In this document: positions 7,693-16,453 of the stretch, piece after piece | Layout of the letters: each line of letters starts with the position of its first letter | Numbering within the stretch: position 1 is the first letter of the stretch | Source: Streptomyces sp. Act143 | GTDB lineage: Bacteria > Actinomycetota > Actinomycetes > Streptomycetales > Streptomycetaceae | NCBI RefSeq assembly: GCF_003143935.1 | Contig: NZ_QFRX01000001.1 | Span: forward strand, 7,908,992 to 7,972,991 | Direction of reading: 5' to 3' | DNA: 64,000 nucleotides | Notes under the pieces: generated by a model | Seen by the model: the letters and a program-made list of their open reading frames with translations, nothing else | Told to the model about the DNA's origin: nothing | Database searches by the model: none | Made by a program: the position numbers and the translations under genes

Positions 7693-7941
7693 ATGACCCT
7701 CTCGCTGACCCTGACGACCGTGGACCGGTACGCCCGCCTCGCGCGCGGCTGCCGACCGCGGGGTTGCCGCGCGCCGGCACGCAGGGTCCACGGCCGCCGG
7801 GTGCGGTACGTGATCGGAGATGAGCCGGGGCAAGTGAACGGCATGCGATGGCAGCGGACCTCAAGGGGCGCGGGGCTCTGCTCGATGCGCGGCTACCGCC
7901 GCGTGGGCGCGACCAGCCACATCCGGTCCGCAGCCGACTGA
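7693..7941 (+). CDS. trpM: Small ORF between trpC and trpB (TrpM/TrpX-like)
   Basis: An 82-residue, strongly basic ORF (about 20 Arg, four Cys, one Trp, no long hydrophobic stretch). In S. coelicolor a small gene between trpC and trpB (trpX, renamed trpM) has been reported to modulate tryptophan synthesis and differentiation; this ORF holds the same place. I recognise it by position, not by sequence, and the published protein is shorter, so a downstream start such as GTG 7801 is possible. The ATG at 7693 fits a leaderless transcript from the -10 box at 7679. The 59 bp between its stop and trpB are pyrimidine-rich with only a weak GTGAGG before trpB. Confidence 0.6.
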   Translation: MTLSLTLTTVDRYARLARGCRPRGCRAPARRVHGRRVRYVIGDEPGQVNGMRWQRTSRGAGLCSMRGYRRVGATSHIRSAAD

Positions 7942-8000
7942 CCCTCCCCGCCCCCACGGCGAACAGTGTCTTTTCCACGCACTCACCGTGAGGTTTCCGC

Positions 8001-9284
8001 ATGCCCAGCGAGTTCTTCATCCCCGACCCCGAGGGTCAAGTCCCCAGCCCCGAAGGCTACTTCGGCGCCTTCGGCGGCAAGTTCATCCCGGAGGCCCTCG
8101 TCGCCGCCGTGGACGAGGTCGCCGTCGAGTACGACAAGGCCAAGCACGACCCCGAGTTCGCCCGCGAGCTCGACGACCTGCTGGTCAACTACACCGGCCG
8201 CCCCAGCTCCCTCACCGAGGTGCCGAGGTTCGCCGAACACGCCGGTGGCGCCCGGGTGTTCCTCAAGCGCGAGGACCTCAACCACACCGGCTCCCACAAG
8301 ATCAACAACGTCCTCGGCCAGGCCCTGCTCACCAAGCGCATGGGCAAGACGCGGGTCATCGCGGAGACCGGCGCCGGACAGCACGGCGTGGCCACCGCCA
8401 CCGCCTGCGCGCTGTTCGGCCTCGAATGCACCATCTACATGGGTGAGATCGACACCCAGCGCCAGGCCCTCAACGTGGCCCGGATGCGCATGCTCGGTGC
8501 CGAGGTCATCGCCGTGAAGTCCGGCAGCCGCACGCTGAAGGACGCGATCAACGAGGCCTTCCGCGACTGGGTCGCCAACGTCGACCGCACCCACTACCTC
8601 TTCGGTACGGTCGCCGGTCCGCACCCCTTCCCGGCGATGGTGCGCGACTTCCACCGCGTCATCGGCGTCGAGGCCCGCCGCCAGATCCTGGAGCGGGCCG
8701 GCCGCCTCCCCGACGCGGCGATCGCCTGCGTCGGCGGCGGCTCCAACGCCATCGGCCTCTTCCACGCCTTCATCCCGGACACCGGCGTACGCCTCATCGG
8801 CTGCGAACCGGCCGGGCACGGCGTGGAGACCGGCGAGCACGCGGCCACCCTGACCGCGGGCGAGCCCGGCATCCTGCACGGTTCGCGCTCCTACGTCCTC
8901 CAGGACGAGGAGGGCCAGATCACCGAGCCGTACTCGATCTCGGCCGGTCTGGACTACCCGGGCATCGGCCCCGAGCACTCCTACCTCAAGGACTCCGGCC
9001 GCGGCGAGTACCGCGCGGTCACCGACGACGCGGCCATGCAGGCGCTGCGTCTGCTGTCCCGCACCGAGGGCATCATCCCGGCCATCGAGAGCGCCCACGC
9101 GCTGGCCGGTGCCCTGGAGGTCGGCAAGGAACTCGGCAAGGACGGGCTGATCATCGTCAACCTGTCCGGCCGCGGCGACAAGGACATGGACACGGCCGCG
9201 CGCTACTTCGGCCTGTACGACACCGACGCCGAGGTCGCGGCCGACGCCGCCGACCTCGCCGAGATCGAGGGGGACGCCAAGTGA
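8001..9284 (+). CDS. trpB: Tryptophan synthase beta chain TrpB
   Basis: A 427-residue PLP enzyme that joins indole with serine. The PLP lysine is in LNHTGSHKINN (about residue 100), the carboxylate/indole region in ETGAGQHGVATAT, and the cofactor phosphate loop in CVGGGSNAIGLF; SGRGDKDM lies near the C-terminus. Length is normal for the family. The stop codon overlaps the trpA GTG, so the alpha and beta subunits are translationally coupled for the alpha2-beta2 complex with its indole tunnel. Confidence 0.97.
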   Translation: MPSEFFIPDPEGQVPSPEGYFGAFGGKFIPEALVAAVDEVAVEYDKAKHDPEFARELDDLLVNYTGRPSSLTEVPRFAEHAGGARVFLKREDLNHTGSHKINNVLGQALLTKRMGKTRVIAETGAGQHGVATATACALFGLECTIYMGEIDTQRQALNVARMRMLGAEVIAVKSGSRTLKDAINEAFRDWVANVDRTHYLFGTVAGPHPFPAMVRDFHRVIGVEARRQILERAGRLPDAAIACVGGGSNAIGLFHAFIPDTGVRLIGCEPAGHGVETGEHAATLTAGEPGILHGSRSYVLQDEEGQITEPYSISAGLDYPGIGPEHSYLKDSGRGEYRAVTDDAAMQALRLLSRTEGIIPAIESAHALAGALEVGKELGKDGLIIVNLSGRGDKDMDTAARYFGLYDTDAEVAADAADLAEIEGDAK

Positions 9285-10099
9285 GCGGGAACATCCAGCT
9301 GCTGACCGACACCCTCGCCGGTGCCAGGGCCGAAGGGCGTTCCGCGCTCATCGCCTACCTCCCGGCCGGGTTCCCGACCGTGGACGGCGGCATCGAGGCG
9401 ATCAAGGCCGTCTTCGACGGCGGCGCCGATGTCGTCGAGGTGGGGCTGCCGCACAGCGACCCCGTCCTCGACGGCCCCGTCATCCAGACCGCCGACGACA
9501 TCGCCCTGCGCGGCGGCGTCAAGATCGCCGACGTGATGCGGACGGTGAAGGAGGCGTACGAGGCCACCGGGAAGCCGGTGCTCGTGATGACGTACTGGAA
9601 CCCGATCGACCGCTACGGCGTCGAGCGCTTCACCGCGGAGCTGGCCGCGGCGGGCGGGGCGGGCTGCATCCTGCCCGACCTGCCCGTGCAGGAGTCGGCG
9701 CTGTGGAGGGAGCACGCCGAGAAGCACGGCCTCGCGACCGTCTTCGTCGTGGCGCCGAGCAGCAAGGACGAGCGCCTCGCGCAGATCACCGCGGCGGGCA
9801 GCGGGTTCGTGTACGCCGCCTCGCTGATGGGCGTCACCGGCACCCGTGAGTCGGTGGGCGCGCAGGCCCAGGACCTGGTCGAGCGCACCCGCGCCACCGG
9901 CTCCGGCCTGCCCGTCTGCGTCGGCCTCGGCGTCTCCGACGCCCGGCAGGCCGCTGAGGTGGCCGGCTTCGCCGACGGCGTGATCGTCGGCTCGGCCTTC
10001 GTGAAGCGGATGCTGGACGCGCCCGACGACAAGGCCGGTGTCGAGGCCGTCCGCGAACTCGCCGGTGACCTGGCGAAGGGCGTGCGCGGACAGGCGTAA
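9281..10099 (+). CDS. trpA: Tryptophan synthase alpha chain TrpA
   Basis: A 272-residue TIM-barrel lyase that releases indole from indole-3-glycerol phosphate. The catalytic Glu and Asp are visible in VEVGLPHSDPVLDGPVIQ, and the phosphate site in YAASLMGVTGTRES, VGLGVSDARQA and DGVIVGSAFVK. The start is a GTG that overlaps the trpB stop (GTGA), which also serves as the first codon of MSGNIQLL. A strong hairpin ends the operon 47 bp downstream. Confidence 0.97.
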   Translation: MSGNIQLLTDTLAGARAEGRSALIAYLPAGFPTVDGGIEAIKAVFDGGADVVEVGLPHSDPVLDGPVIQTADDIALRGGVKIADVMRTVKEAYEATGKPVLVMTYWNPIDRYGVERFTAELAAAGGAGCILPDLPVQESALWREHAEKHGLATVFVVAPSSKDERLAQITAAGSGFVYAASLMGVTGTRESVGAQAQDLVERTRATGSGLPVCVGLGVSDARQAAEVAGFADGVIVGSAFVKRMLDAPDDKAGVEAVRELAGDLAKGVRGQA

Positions 10100-10146
10100 C
10101 AAGTCCGGACGTTTCGTACAGGTCACTCGAACGGGTGGACCTGGGA

Positions 10147-10179
10147 CCGGGGAGGCGCGCTGCGCCTCCCCGGTTCGTT
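10147..10179 (+). terminator. trpA terminator hairpin
   Basis: CCGGGGAGGCGC (10147-10158) and GCGCCTCCCCGG (10162-10173) form a perfect 12-bp stem with a 3-nt loop, followed by TTCGTTT. It stands 47 bp after the trpA stop and just before the start of the thioredoxin-fold gene. Confidence 0.8.
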
Positions 10180-10187
10180 TCCGGGGT

Positions 10188-10964
10188 GTGAGCGAGAAGA
10201 ACCGTGAGGGAAAGCGCACCGCCCGTGAGCGGCTGGCGGTCGAGCGTGAGAAGCAGAAAGCCGCGGAGAGGCGGCGCCGGACGCTGATCGTGGGCGCCAG
10301 CGTCGTCTGCGTGCTGGGCCTCGCGGCGGTGATCGGAGTGGTCGCCGCCAACGCGGGCAAGGACGACGGAGGCGACTCCGCGGGCCCGGTCGTGGCGCCC
10401 TCGGGGGCCAACGGCGACGACAACCTCGCCATCCCGGTGGGCAAGACCGACGCCAAGTCCACGCTCACGGTCTGGGAGGACTTCCGCTGCCCGGCCTGCA
10501 AGTCCTTCGAGGACACCTACCGCGCGACCATCCACGAACTGACCGACGCCGGCCAGTTGAAGGTCGAGTACCACCTCGCGACGATCATCGACGGCAACAT
10601 GGGCGGCACCGGCTCCCGCACCGCGGCCAACGCCGCGGCCTGCGCCCAGGACGCGGGCAAGTTCCCCGCCTACCACGACGTGCTGTACGAGAACCAGCCC
10701 GCGGAGACGGACGACACGTACGCCGACAACAGCAAGCTCATCGAGCTGGCGAAGAAGGTCGACGGCCTGGACACGGCGACGTTCCGGACGTGTGTCGAGA
10801 AGGGCACCCACAACAGCTGGGTCGCCAAGTCCGCGGCGGCCTTCCGCAGCGGCGGATTCAGCGGCACCCCGACCGTCATCCTCAACGGCAAGAACATCTA
10901 CCAGGACCAGACGATGACCCCGGCGAAGCTGAAGAAGCAGGTGCAGGAGGCGGCGAAAGGGTGA
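10188..10964 (+). CDS. DsbA-family thioredoxin-fold membrane-anchored protein
   Basis: A 258-residue protein with a basic cytoplasmic head (KNREGKRTARERLAVEREKQKAAERRRR), one transmembrane anchor (TLIVGASVVCVLGLAAVIGVVAA, about residues 35-58), an acidic linker, and an extracytoplasmic DsbA/Thioredoxin_4 domain. The active-site motif is CPAC in WEDFRCPACKSFEDTY and the cis-proline loop is SGTPTVILNG. It probably acts as an envelope thiol-disulfide oxidoreductase. GTG 10188 is used because it gives the basic head; no strong RBS is visible. The trpA terminator stands between it and the trp operon. Confidence 0.85.
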   Translation: MSEKNREGKRTARERLAVEREKQKAAERRRRTLIVGASVVCVLGLAAVIGVVAANAGKDDGGDSAGPVVAPSGANGDDNLAIPVGKTDAKSTLTVWEDFRCPACKSFEDTYRATIHELTDAGQLKVEYHLATIIDGNMGGTGSRTAANAAACAQDAGKFPAYHDVLYENQPAETDDTYADNSKLIELAKKVDGLDTATFRTCVEKGTHNSWVAKSAAAFRSGGFSGTPTVILNGKNIYQDQTMTPAKLKKQVQEAAKG

Positions 10965-11057
10965 CGAAGGGTAAGAGAATTCCGACCTTCCCGTTATGGA
11001 GCCGTAGCCGGGCTGCCTGCCGTCGGCGGCACCCGGCACGGTAGCGTCGGACCTGCC

Positions 11058-12002
11058 ATGGAACTTGCCTACATTCCCAGCCCGTCGCACGGGGTGTACC
11101 ACCTCGGTCCCATCCCGCTGCGCGGCTACGCGTTCTGCATCATCATCGGCGTCTTCGTCGCGGTCTGGCTCGGCAACAAGCGCTGGATCGCCCGCGGCGG
11201 CCGCGCCGGCACGGTGGCCGACATCGCGGTCTGGGCGGTGCCCTTCGGCCTCATCGGCGGCCGGCTCTACCACGTGATCACGGACTACGAGCTGTACTTC
11301 AGCGAGGGCCGTGACTGGGTGGATTCCTTCAAGATCTGGGAGGGCGGCCTCGGCATCTGGGGCGCGATCGCGCTCGGCGCGGTGGGTGCCTGGATCGGCT
11401 GCCGCCGCCGGGGCATCCCGCTGCCGGCCTACGCCGACGCCATCGCCCCCGGCATCGCCCTCGCGCAGGCCATCGGGCGCTGGGGCAACTGGTTCAACCA
11501 GGAGCTGTACGGCCGGGAGACCGACCTGCCCTGGGCCCTGAAGATCACGTCCTCGACGGACGGCCGGGTCCCCGGCACCTACCACCCGACGTTCCTGTAC
11601 GAGTCCCTGTGGTGCATCGGCGTGGCCCTGCTCGTCATCTGGGCCGACCGCCGCTTCAAGCTCGGGCACGGGCGGGCGTTCGCCCTGTACGTCGCGGCGT
11701 ACTGCGTGGGCCGGTTCTGGATCGAGTACCTCCGCGTCGACGACGCCCACCACATCCTGGGCCTGCGCCTGAACAACTGGACCGCGCTCATCGTGTTCCT
11801 GCTGGCGGTCGCCTACATCGTGATCTCGGCGGCCAAGCGGCCGGGTCGCGAAGAGGTCGTCGAGCCGGGTGCCGCGGACGACGGTGTCTCCGACGGTGAG
11901 GCCGAGGGCGCCGAGAAGGCCGGGGCCGACTCCGAGGAGACGCAGGACGAGGCCGACTCCACCGAGGTGAAGGACGAGGCCGAGTCGGCCAAGAAGAGCT
12001 GA
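11058..12002 (+). CDS. lgt: Prolipoprotein diacylglyceryl transferase Lgt
   Basis: A 314-residue polytopic enzyme that transfers diacylglyceryl from phosphatidylglycerol to the lipobox cysteine of prolipoproteins. The signature GRWGNWFNQELYGRETDLPW and the GGRLYHVITDYELY region, with its essential-type His, are intact, and about seven membrane segments are present. The final 50 residues (from KRPGREEVVEPG) form a hydrophilic, mostly acidic tail seen in actinobacterial Lgts. TAGCGT at 11042-11047, 10 nt before the ATG, suggests a near-leaderless transcript. A lipoprotein encoded in this window (33065) would be a client. Confidence 0.95.
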   Translation: MELAYIPSPSHGVYHLGPIPLRGYAFCIIIGVFVAVWLGNKRWIARGGRAGTVADIAVWAVPFGLIGGRLYHVITDYELYFSEGRDWVDSFKIWEGGLGIWGAIALGAVGAWIGCRRRGIPLPAYADAIAPGIALAQAIGRWGNWFNQELYGRETDLPWALKITSSTDGRVPGTYHPTFLYESLWCIGVALLVIWADRRFKLGHGRAFALYVAAYCVGRFWIEYLRVDDAHHILGLRLNNWTALIVFLLAVAYIVISAAKRPGREEVVEPGAADDGVSDGEAEGAEKAGADSEETQDEADSTEVKDEAESAKKS

Positions 12003-12016
12003 CGACCGGTTGTACG

Positions 12017-12056
12017 ACGACGAGGGCGCCCGGCGATCGCCGGGCGCCCTCGTCGT
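12017..12056. terminator. lgt terminator: perfect 40-bp palindrome
   Basis: The two 20-bp arms (12017-12036 and 12037-12056) are exactly self-complementary with no spacer and begin 14 bp after the lgt stop. The sequence reads ACGACGAGGGCGCCCGGCGA then its complement. It separates lgt from the convergent CitE operon and can act on both strands. The remaining 86 bp to 12143 hold nothing I can assign. Confidence 0.85.
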
Positions 12057-12142
12057 GTGCGAACGGCTGGTCGCGGTGAGCCCGGCACCGCCGGACCGGG
12101 CCGCGAGGGTGCTCGCCGTCGCCGTGCGAGAGAAGCAGGCCG

Positions 12143-12970
12143 TCAGGTCCGGCGGGCGAGGGACAAGGTGCGCTGTGCCGTCGCCACCACCGCCGCGTCG
12201 ATGAAGCTGCCGTCCGGCAGCGCCTGAGCGCCCTGTTCCGTCGCCGCCGCCTTCACGATGCGCTCCGCCTTCTCGATCTCCTCCGGGGTCGGGAGGTAGG
12301 CGCGTTCGATGACCGGGAGCTGGCGGGGGTGGATGGCCGCCCGGCCCAGCAGGCCCAGGGCGCGGCCGTGGGCGCAGGAGGCGGCCAGGCCCTCCAGGTC
12401 GCGGATGTCGGGGTGGACCGACTGAGGCGGGGGCGGGAGATTCGCGGCGCGCGCCGCCACGATCACGCGGGAGCGGCACCAGTCGAGGCCCGCGTCCTCC
12501 CGTACGCCCAGGTCCGCCCGGAGGTCGGCCTCGCCGAGGGCGATGCCGCGCAGGGACGGGTGGGCCGTGGCGATCGTGTGGGCGTGCTCGATGCCGAGGG
12601 CCGACTCCAGGAGGGCGAAGAGGGCGGGTGCGCCGCCGTCGGCGGGGGCGGTGCGTTCGGCGATGGTGGTGATCTGCTGGGGCCTCGTCACCTTGGGCAG
12701 GCGGAGGCCGGACAGGCCCGGCAGGGCCGCCACCGCCTTCAGGTCCGCTGCCGCCAGCGGGCCGTCCAGAGCGTTGACGCGGACGTGCACCGGGACGGGC
12801 TGCCGTTCGGTGAGGAGCTCGGCGGTGGCGTCACGGGCGTACTCCTTGCGGTGCGGGGCGACCGCGTCCTCCAGGTCGACCACGACGACATCGGCGCCGG
12901 CCGCCAGCGCCTTCGCCACGACGTGCGGACGGTCGCCGGGGGCGTACAGCCACGTCAGGGGGGTGGTCAT
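12143..12970 (-). CDS. CitE-like HpcH/HpaI aldolase / acyl-CoA lyase
   Basis: A 275-residue TIM-barrel protein of the CitE-like (HpcH/HpaI) family, acting on CoA thioesters of hydroxy-acids. Visible motifs are LYAPGDRPHVVAKAL, DVVVVDLEDAVAPHRK (substrate-binding Arg/metal region), HVRVNALDG, RLPKVTRPQQI, FALLESALGIEHA (metal-binding Glu), IALGEADLRADLG (metal-binding Asp) and RAAIHPRQLPVI. The ATG at 12970 overlaps the CoA-transferase stop by 4 nt. As the last gene of the ADP-ribosylglycohydrolase operon, it may cleave the CoA ester made by that transferase. Substrate is not known. Confidence 0.85.
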   Translation of the reverse strand: MTTPLTWLYAPGDRPHVVAKALAAGADVVVVDLEDAVAPHRKEYARDATAELLTERQPVPVHVRVNALDGPLAAADLKAVAALPGLSGLRLPKVTRPQQITTIAERTAPADGGAPALFALLESALGIEHAHTIATAHPSLRGIALGEADLRADLGVREDAGLDWCRSRVIVAARAANLPPPPQSVHPDIRDLEGLAASCAHGRALGLLGRAAIHPRQLPVIERAYLPTPEEIEKAERIVKAAATEQGAQALPDGSFIDAAVVATAQRTLSLARRT

Positions 12971-14157
12971 ACCGCGCCCTCCTCGCGCAGGGCTGCCAAC
13001 TCGGCTTCGGTCAGGCCTAGTTCGGTCAGAACCGCCGCCGTGTCCGCGCCGTGCGGGCGGCCCGCCCAGCGGATCGCGCCGGGGGTGGCGGAGAGGCGGA
13101 AGAGGACGTTCTGCATGCGGAGCGGGCCGAGTTCGGGGTCGGGGAGGGTGGTGATGGTGTCCAGGGCCGCGTACTGCGGGTCCGTCATCACGTCCCGGAC
13201 GTCCTGGACCGGAGCCACCGCCGCCTCCGCCTTCTCGAAGGCGGCCAGCACCTCTGTGCTGGTGCGCTCGGCGATCCAGGCGCCGACCGCCTCGTCCAGG
13301 ACATCGGAGTGCCGGGCCCGGTCGGCGCCGGTCGCGAACCAGGGCTCCTCGATGAGGTCCGGGCGGCCCACCAGCCGCAGCACGCGCTCCGCGATCGACT
13401 GCGCGGAGGTGGAGACGGCCACCCAACTGCCGTCCGCGGTGCGGTAGGTGTTGCGGGGGGCGTTGTTGGCGGACCGGTTGCCGGTGCGCTGCTGGACGTA
13501 GCCGAGCTGGTCGTACCAGGTGGGCTGGGGGCCGAGGACGGTGAGGATCGGCTCGATGATCGCCATGTCGACGACCTGGCCCTCGCCGGTGCGGTCGCGG
13601 GCCGCCAGGGCCGTCATGACGGCGTACGCGGTCGCCAGCCCGGCGATGGAGTCGGCGAGGCCGAAGGGCGGCAGCGTCGGGGGCGCGTCCGGCTCGCCGG
13701 TGATCGCGGCGAAACCGCTCATCGCCTCGGCGAGGGTGCCGAAGCCGGGGCGGTGGGCGTGCGGGCCGAACTGGCCGAAGGCGGTGACCCGGGTCAGGAT
13801 CAGACGGGGGTTGGCCGCGGACAGCTCGTCCCAGCCCAGGTCCCATTTCTCCAGGGTGCCGGGGCGGAAGTTCTCGATGATCACGTCGGCGCCGGCGGCC
13901 AGCCGGAGGAGGGTGGCCCGGCCGCCCGGTCTGGAGAGGTCCAGGGTGATCGTGCGCTTGTTGCGGCCCAGGACCTTCCACCACAGCCCGATGCCGTCCT
14001 TGGACGGGCCGTGGCCGCGGGAGGGGTCGGGTTTCGCGGGGTGCTCGACCTTGACGACCTCCGCGCCGAAGTCGCCGAGCAAGGTGGCGGCGAGGGGGCC
14101 GGCGAAGAGGGTGGCGAGGTCGAGGACGCGCAGGCCGGAGAGCGGGGTGCCGGTCAT
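12967..14157 (-). CDS. CaiB/BaiF family III CoA-transferase
   Basis: A 396-residue family III CoA transferase that moves CoA between carboxylic acids through an aspartyl-CoA intermediate. The N-terminal LSGLRVLDLATLFAGPLAATLLGDFGAEVVKVE, the loop GLWWKVLGRNKRTITLDL, and VIIENFRPGTLEKWDLG are diagnostic; the region FGLADSIAGLATAYAVMTAL contains the likely catalytic Asp (LADSIAG). It overlaps both neighbours by 4 nt (ATGA). The pairing with CitE suggests activation and then cleavage of an organic acid; which acid is unknown. Confidence 0.88.
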   Translation of the reverse strand: MTGTPLSGLRVLDLATLFAGPLAATLLGDFGAEVVKVEHPAKPDPSRGHGPSKDGIGLWWKVLGRNKRTITLDLSRPGGRATLLRLAAGADVIIENFRPGTLEKWDLGWDELSAANPRLILTRVTAFGQFGPHAHRPGFGTLAEAMSGFAAITGEPDAPPTLPPFGLADSIAGLATAYAVMTALAARDRTGEGQVVDMAIIEPILTVLGPQPTWYDQLGYVQQRTGNRSANNAPRNTYRTADGSWVAVSTSAQSIAERVLRLVGRPDLIEEPWFATGADRARHSDVLDEAVGAWIAERTSTEVLAAFEKAEAAVAPVQDVRDVMTDPQYAALDTITTLPDPELGPLRMQNVLFRLSATPGAIRWAGRPHGADTAAVLTELGLTEAELAALREEGAV

Positions 14158-15050
14158 GCGTGGTACTGCTTCTCGATCTCGGAGCGGTAGGGCATCGACG
14201 CCGACGCCCCCGCCCGCTGCACCGAGAGCGCGGCCGCCGCTGCCGCCCAGTGCAGCGCCTCGCGGATGGGCCGCTCCTCGCTGAGCGCGACCGCGAGGGT
14301 GCCCGCGAAGGTGTCGCCCGCGCCGGTGGAGTCCACGGCGGTGACCGCCGGGGCGGGCACGGCGAGCGGTTCGGCGGCGTCACGGGACAGATAGAGGCTG
14401 CCCGCCGCGCCGAGCGTGACGACGACCGCCGGTACCCGGTCGAGGAGGGCGTGGGCCGCCGCGATCGGGTCGGACAGGCCGGTGAGGGTGGTCGCCTCGT
14501 ACTCGTTGGGCAGCAACAGGTCGGTGGCGGCCAGGAGTTCGGGCGGCAGGGGCTGCGCGGGGGCCGGGGTGAGGATCGTCCGGACGCCGTGGGCGCGGGC
14601 TGCCTCGGCGCCGGCCAGGACGGCCTTCAGCGGGATCTCCAGCTGGAGCAGCAGGGCGTCGGCGGAGGCGATCAGGCCCTCGTCGCCGGGGGCGAGATGG
14701 TCGACGGTGCCGTTCGCGGCGGGGATCACGACGATCGCGTTGCCGCCCTCGTCGTCGACGACGATGTGCGCGGTGCCGGACGGGCCCTCGACGGTGCGCA
14801 GGTGGTCGGTGTCGACGCCGGAGTGTTCGAGGGTGGAGCGGAGCTGGTGGCCGTAGGCGTCGTTGCCGACCGCGCCGATCATCGAGACGGTGGCGCCGGC
14901 GCGGGCCGCGGCGATCGCCTGGTTGGCGCCCTTGCCGCCGGGGATCGTGCGGAACTCGCGGCCGGTGACCGTCTCTCCGCGCTGCGGGGCCTTCTCGACG
15001 TACGCGACGAGGTCCATGTTCGTGCTGCCGAGCACGGCGATGTGCGTCAT
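14154..15050 (-). CDS. rbsK: Ribokinase-family (PfkB) sugar kinase
   Basis: A 298-residue PfkB kinase most like ribokinase. It begins with IAVLGSTNMDLVAYVE and has the N-terminal GGKGANQAIAAARAGA motif; the second PfkB signature VTAVDSTGAGDTFAGTLAVALSE contains the catalytic Asp in GAGD. Length and the STNMDL start favour ribokinase over fructokinase or adenosine kinase. It lies directly after four ADP-ribosylglycohydrolase-family genes, so it may phosphorylate ribose they release; this is inference. Its ATG overlaps the preceding ORF's stop. Confidence 0.85.
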   Translation of the reverse strand: MTHIAVLGSTNMDLVAYVEKAPQRGETVTGREFRTIPGGKGANQAIAAARAGATVSMIGAVGNDAYGHQLRSTLEHSGVDTDHLRTVEGPSGTAHIVVDDEGGNAIVVIPAANGTVDHLAPGDEGLIASADALLLQLEIPLKAVLAGAEAARAHGVRTILTPAPAQPLPPELLAATDLLLPNEYEATTLTGLSDPIAAAHALLDRVPAVVVTLGAAGSLYLSRDAAEPLAVPAPAVTAVDSTGAGDTFAGTLAVALSEERPIREALHWAAAAAALSVQRAGASASMPYRSEIEKQYHA

Positions 15051-16453
15051 GGGCGGGGTGCCTCCACGGGGGTGCGGTCGAGGGGGAGGGCGTGGGTGAG
15101 GGTGAGGGTGTGGGTGAGGTGGGCCAGGGTGTCGAAGCCGGTGCCGTCGAAGTCGCCGACCGAGGTGGCGAGCCGGTTCTTCAGGGGGGCCGTCCAGCGG
15201 TCGGGGAGCGCGGCGGGGGTGCCGGCGAGGAGGGCGGCGATGCTGCCGGCCGTCGCGCCGTTGGAGTCGGTGTCCCAACCGCCGCTCACCGCTTTGCAGA
15301 TGGAGCCGGTGAAGTCGCCGTTCGCGTGGGTGAGGGCGGCGGCGATCAGGGCGGTGTTGGGGATGGCGTGGACCCAGTGGTGGGCGGGGGCGTGGATGGC
15401 GTGGAGTTCGTCCACGACCGTGTCGAAGTCCGGTGTGGTTCGGGCCAGTCGGATCGCGTGACGGACGGCGGTGGCCAGGCGGGAGCCGGAGGGTACGACC
15501 GTCAGGCCGGTGTGCAGGCAAGCGTGGACGTCGTGGGTGCCGGTCGTCGCGGCGGCGATCGTCGCCGCCGTGAACATCGCCGCGTAGACGCCGTTCGCGG
15601 TGTGGGTGAGGGTGGCGTCCCGGTGGGCCTGTTCCGCTGCGGACGCCGGGTCGCCCGGGTTGGTCCAGCCGTGCACGTCGGCGCGGATCAGAGCGCCGAT
15701 CCACTCGCGGAAGGGGTTGCGGTGGCGGGCGGTGTGCGGGGGTTCCAGGCCGAGGAGGAGGTTGCGGCAGGCGACGCGTTCGGCGGTGAAGGTGCGGCCT
15801 GCGGGGAGTTCTTCCAGCCAGAGGGTGGCCACGTCGAAGGTGGTGAAGGCTTTGCCGTGGCGTCGGAGCAGCAGGAGGTTGAGCAGGGGGTAGTTGAGGT
15901 CGTCGTCCTCCGGCATGCCGTCGATGTTCTCGGCGAGGGAGGTGGGGGCGGAGCGGCGGTTCCACGGGTGTGCGGTGAGGAGGTCCGGGGGGACGCCCTG
16001 TGCGGTGAAGTAGGTGTCGAGGGGCCAGTTGCCGGTGGCCCCGGCCAGACGGCGGATGGCTTCGAGGGGGAGTTTCTCCACGGGCTTGCCCAGGAGACAG
16101 CCGACTGCCCGGCCCAGCCAGGCCGCTTCGTAGGCGGCGGGAGCGGGGGTGGCGGCGGGGTGTGTTCCGCCTGGCCAGTTCGGGCACAGTGCCCTGATCC
16201 CTGCCAGGTCGGTCGGTTCCTGGTCCGCCCGGCTGCTGGGCAGGTCCGCCAGTTCGTCCAGCAGGTCCTTCGCCAGGAGGCGCAGGTAGCGGGAGGCCGG
16301 TTGCGGGGAGGCGCCCGCTCTCAGGGGGGCATCCTGGCCGCCCGCCGCCTGCCATCTCGCCGCGATGACCCCGGCCTCCCGGCCGTCCAGGGCCGCCTGG
16401 CGGAGTTCGTGGCCCAGGAGGTCTTCCGGCTGGACCCAGGTCAGTCGGAGCAT
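15047..16453 (-). CDS. ADP-ribosylglycohydrolase family protein (paralogue 1, large)
   Basis: A 468-residue member of the ARH/DraG fold, longer than usual because of about 125 extra N-terminal residues (MLRLTWVQPEDLLGHELRQAALDG...) before the fold begins at AAWLGRAVGCLLGKPVEKL. The first metal motif is changed: MPEDDDLNYPLL replaces the usual TDDT. The second is largely kept as SGGWDTDSNGATAGSIAALL. Catalytic metal binding is therefore plausible but altered. It overlaps the upstream paralogue by 13 nt and rbsK by 4 nt. Its substrate cannot be read from the sequence. Confidence 0.85.
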   Translation of the reverse strand: MLRLTWVQPEDLLGHELRQAALDGREAGVIAARWQAAGGQDAPLRAGASPQPASRYLRLLAKDLLDELADLPSSRADQEPTDLAGIRALCPNWPGGTHPAATPAPAAYEAAWLGRAVGCLLGKPVEKLPLEAIRRLAGATGNWPLDTYFTAQGVPPDLLTAHPWNRRSAPTSLAENIDGMPEDDDLNYPLLNLLLLRRHGKAFTTFDVATLWLEELPAGRTFTAERVACRNLLLGLEPPHTARHRNPFREWIGALIRADVHGWTNPGDPASAAEQAHRDATLTHTANGVYAAMFTAATIAAATTGTHDVHACLHTGLTVVPSGSRLATAVRHAIRLARTTPDFDTVVDELHAIHAPAHHWVHAIPNTALIAAALTHANGDFTGSICKAVSGGWDTDSNGATAGSIAALLAGTPAALPDRWTAPLKNRLATSVGDFDGTGFDTLAHLTHTLTLTHALPLDRTPVEAPRP

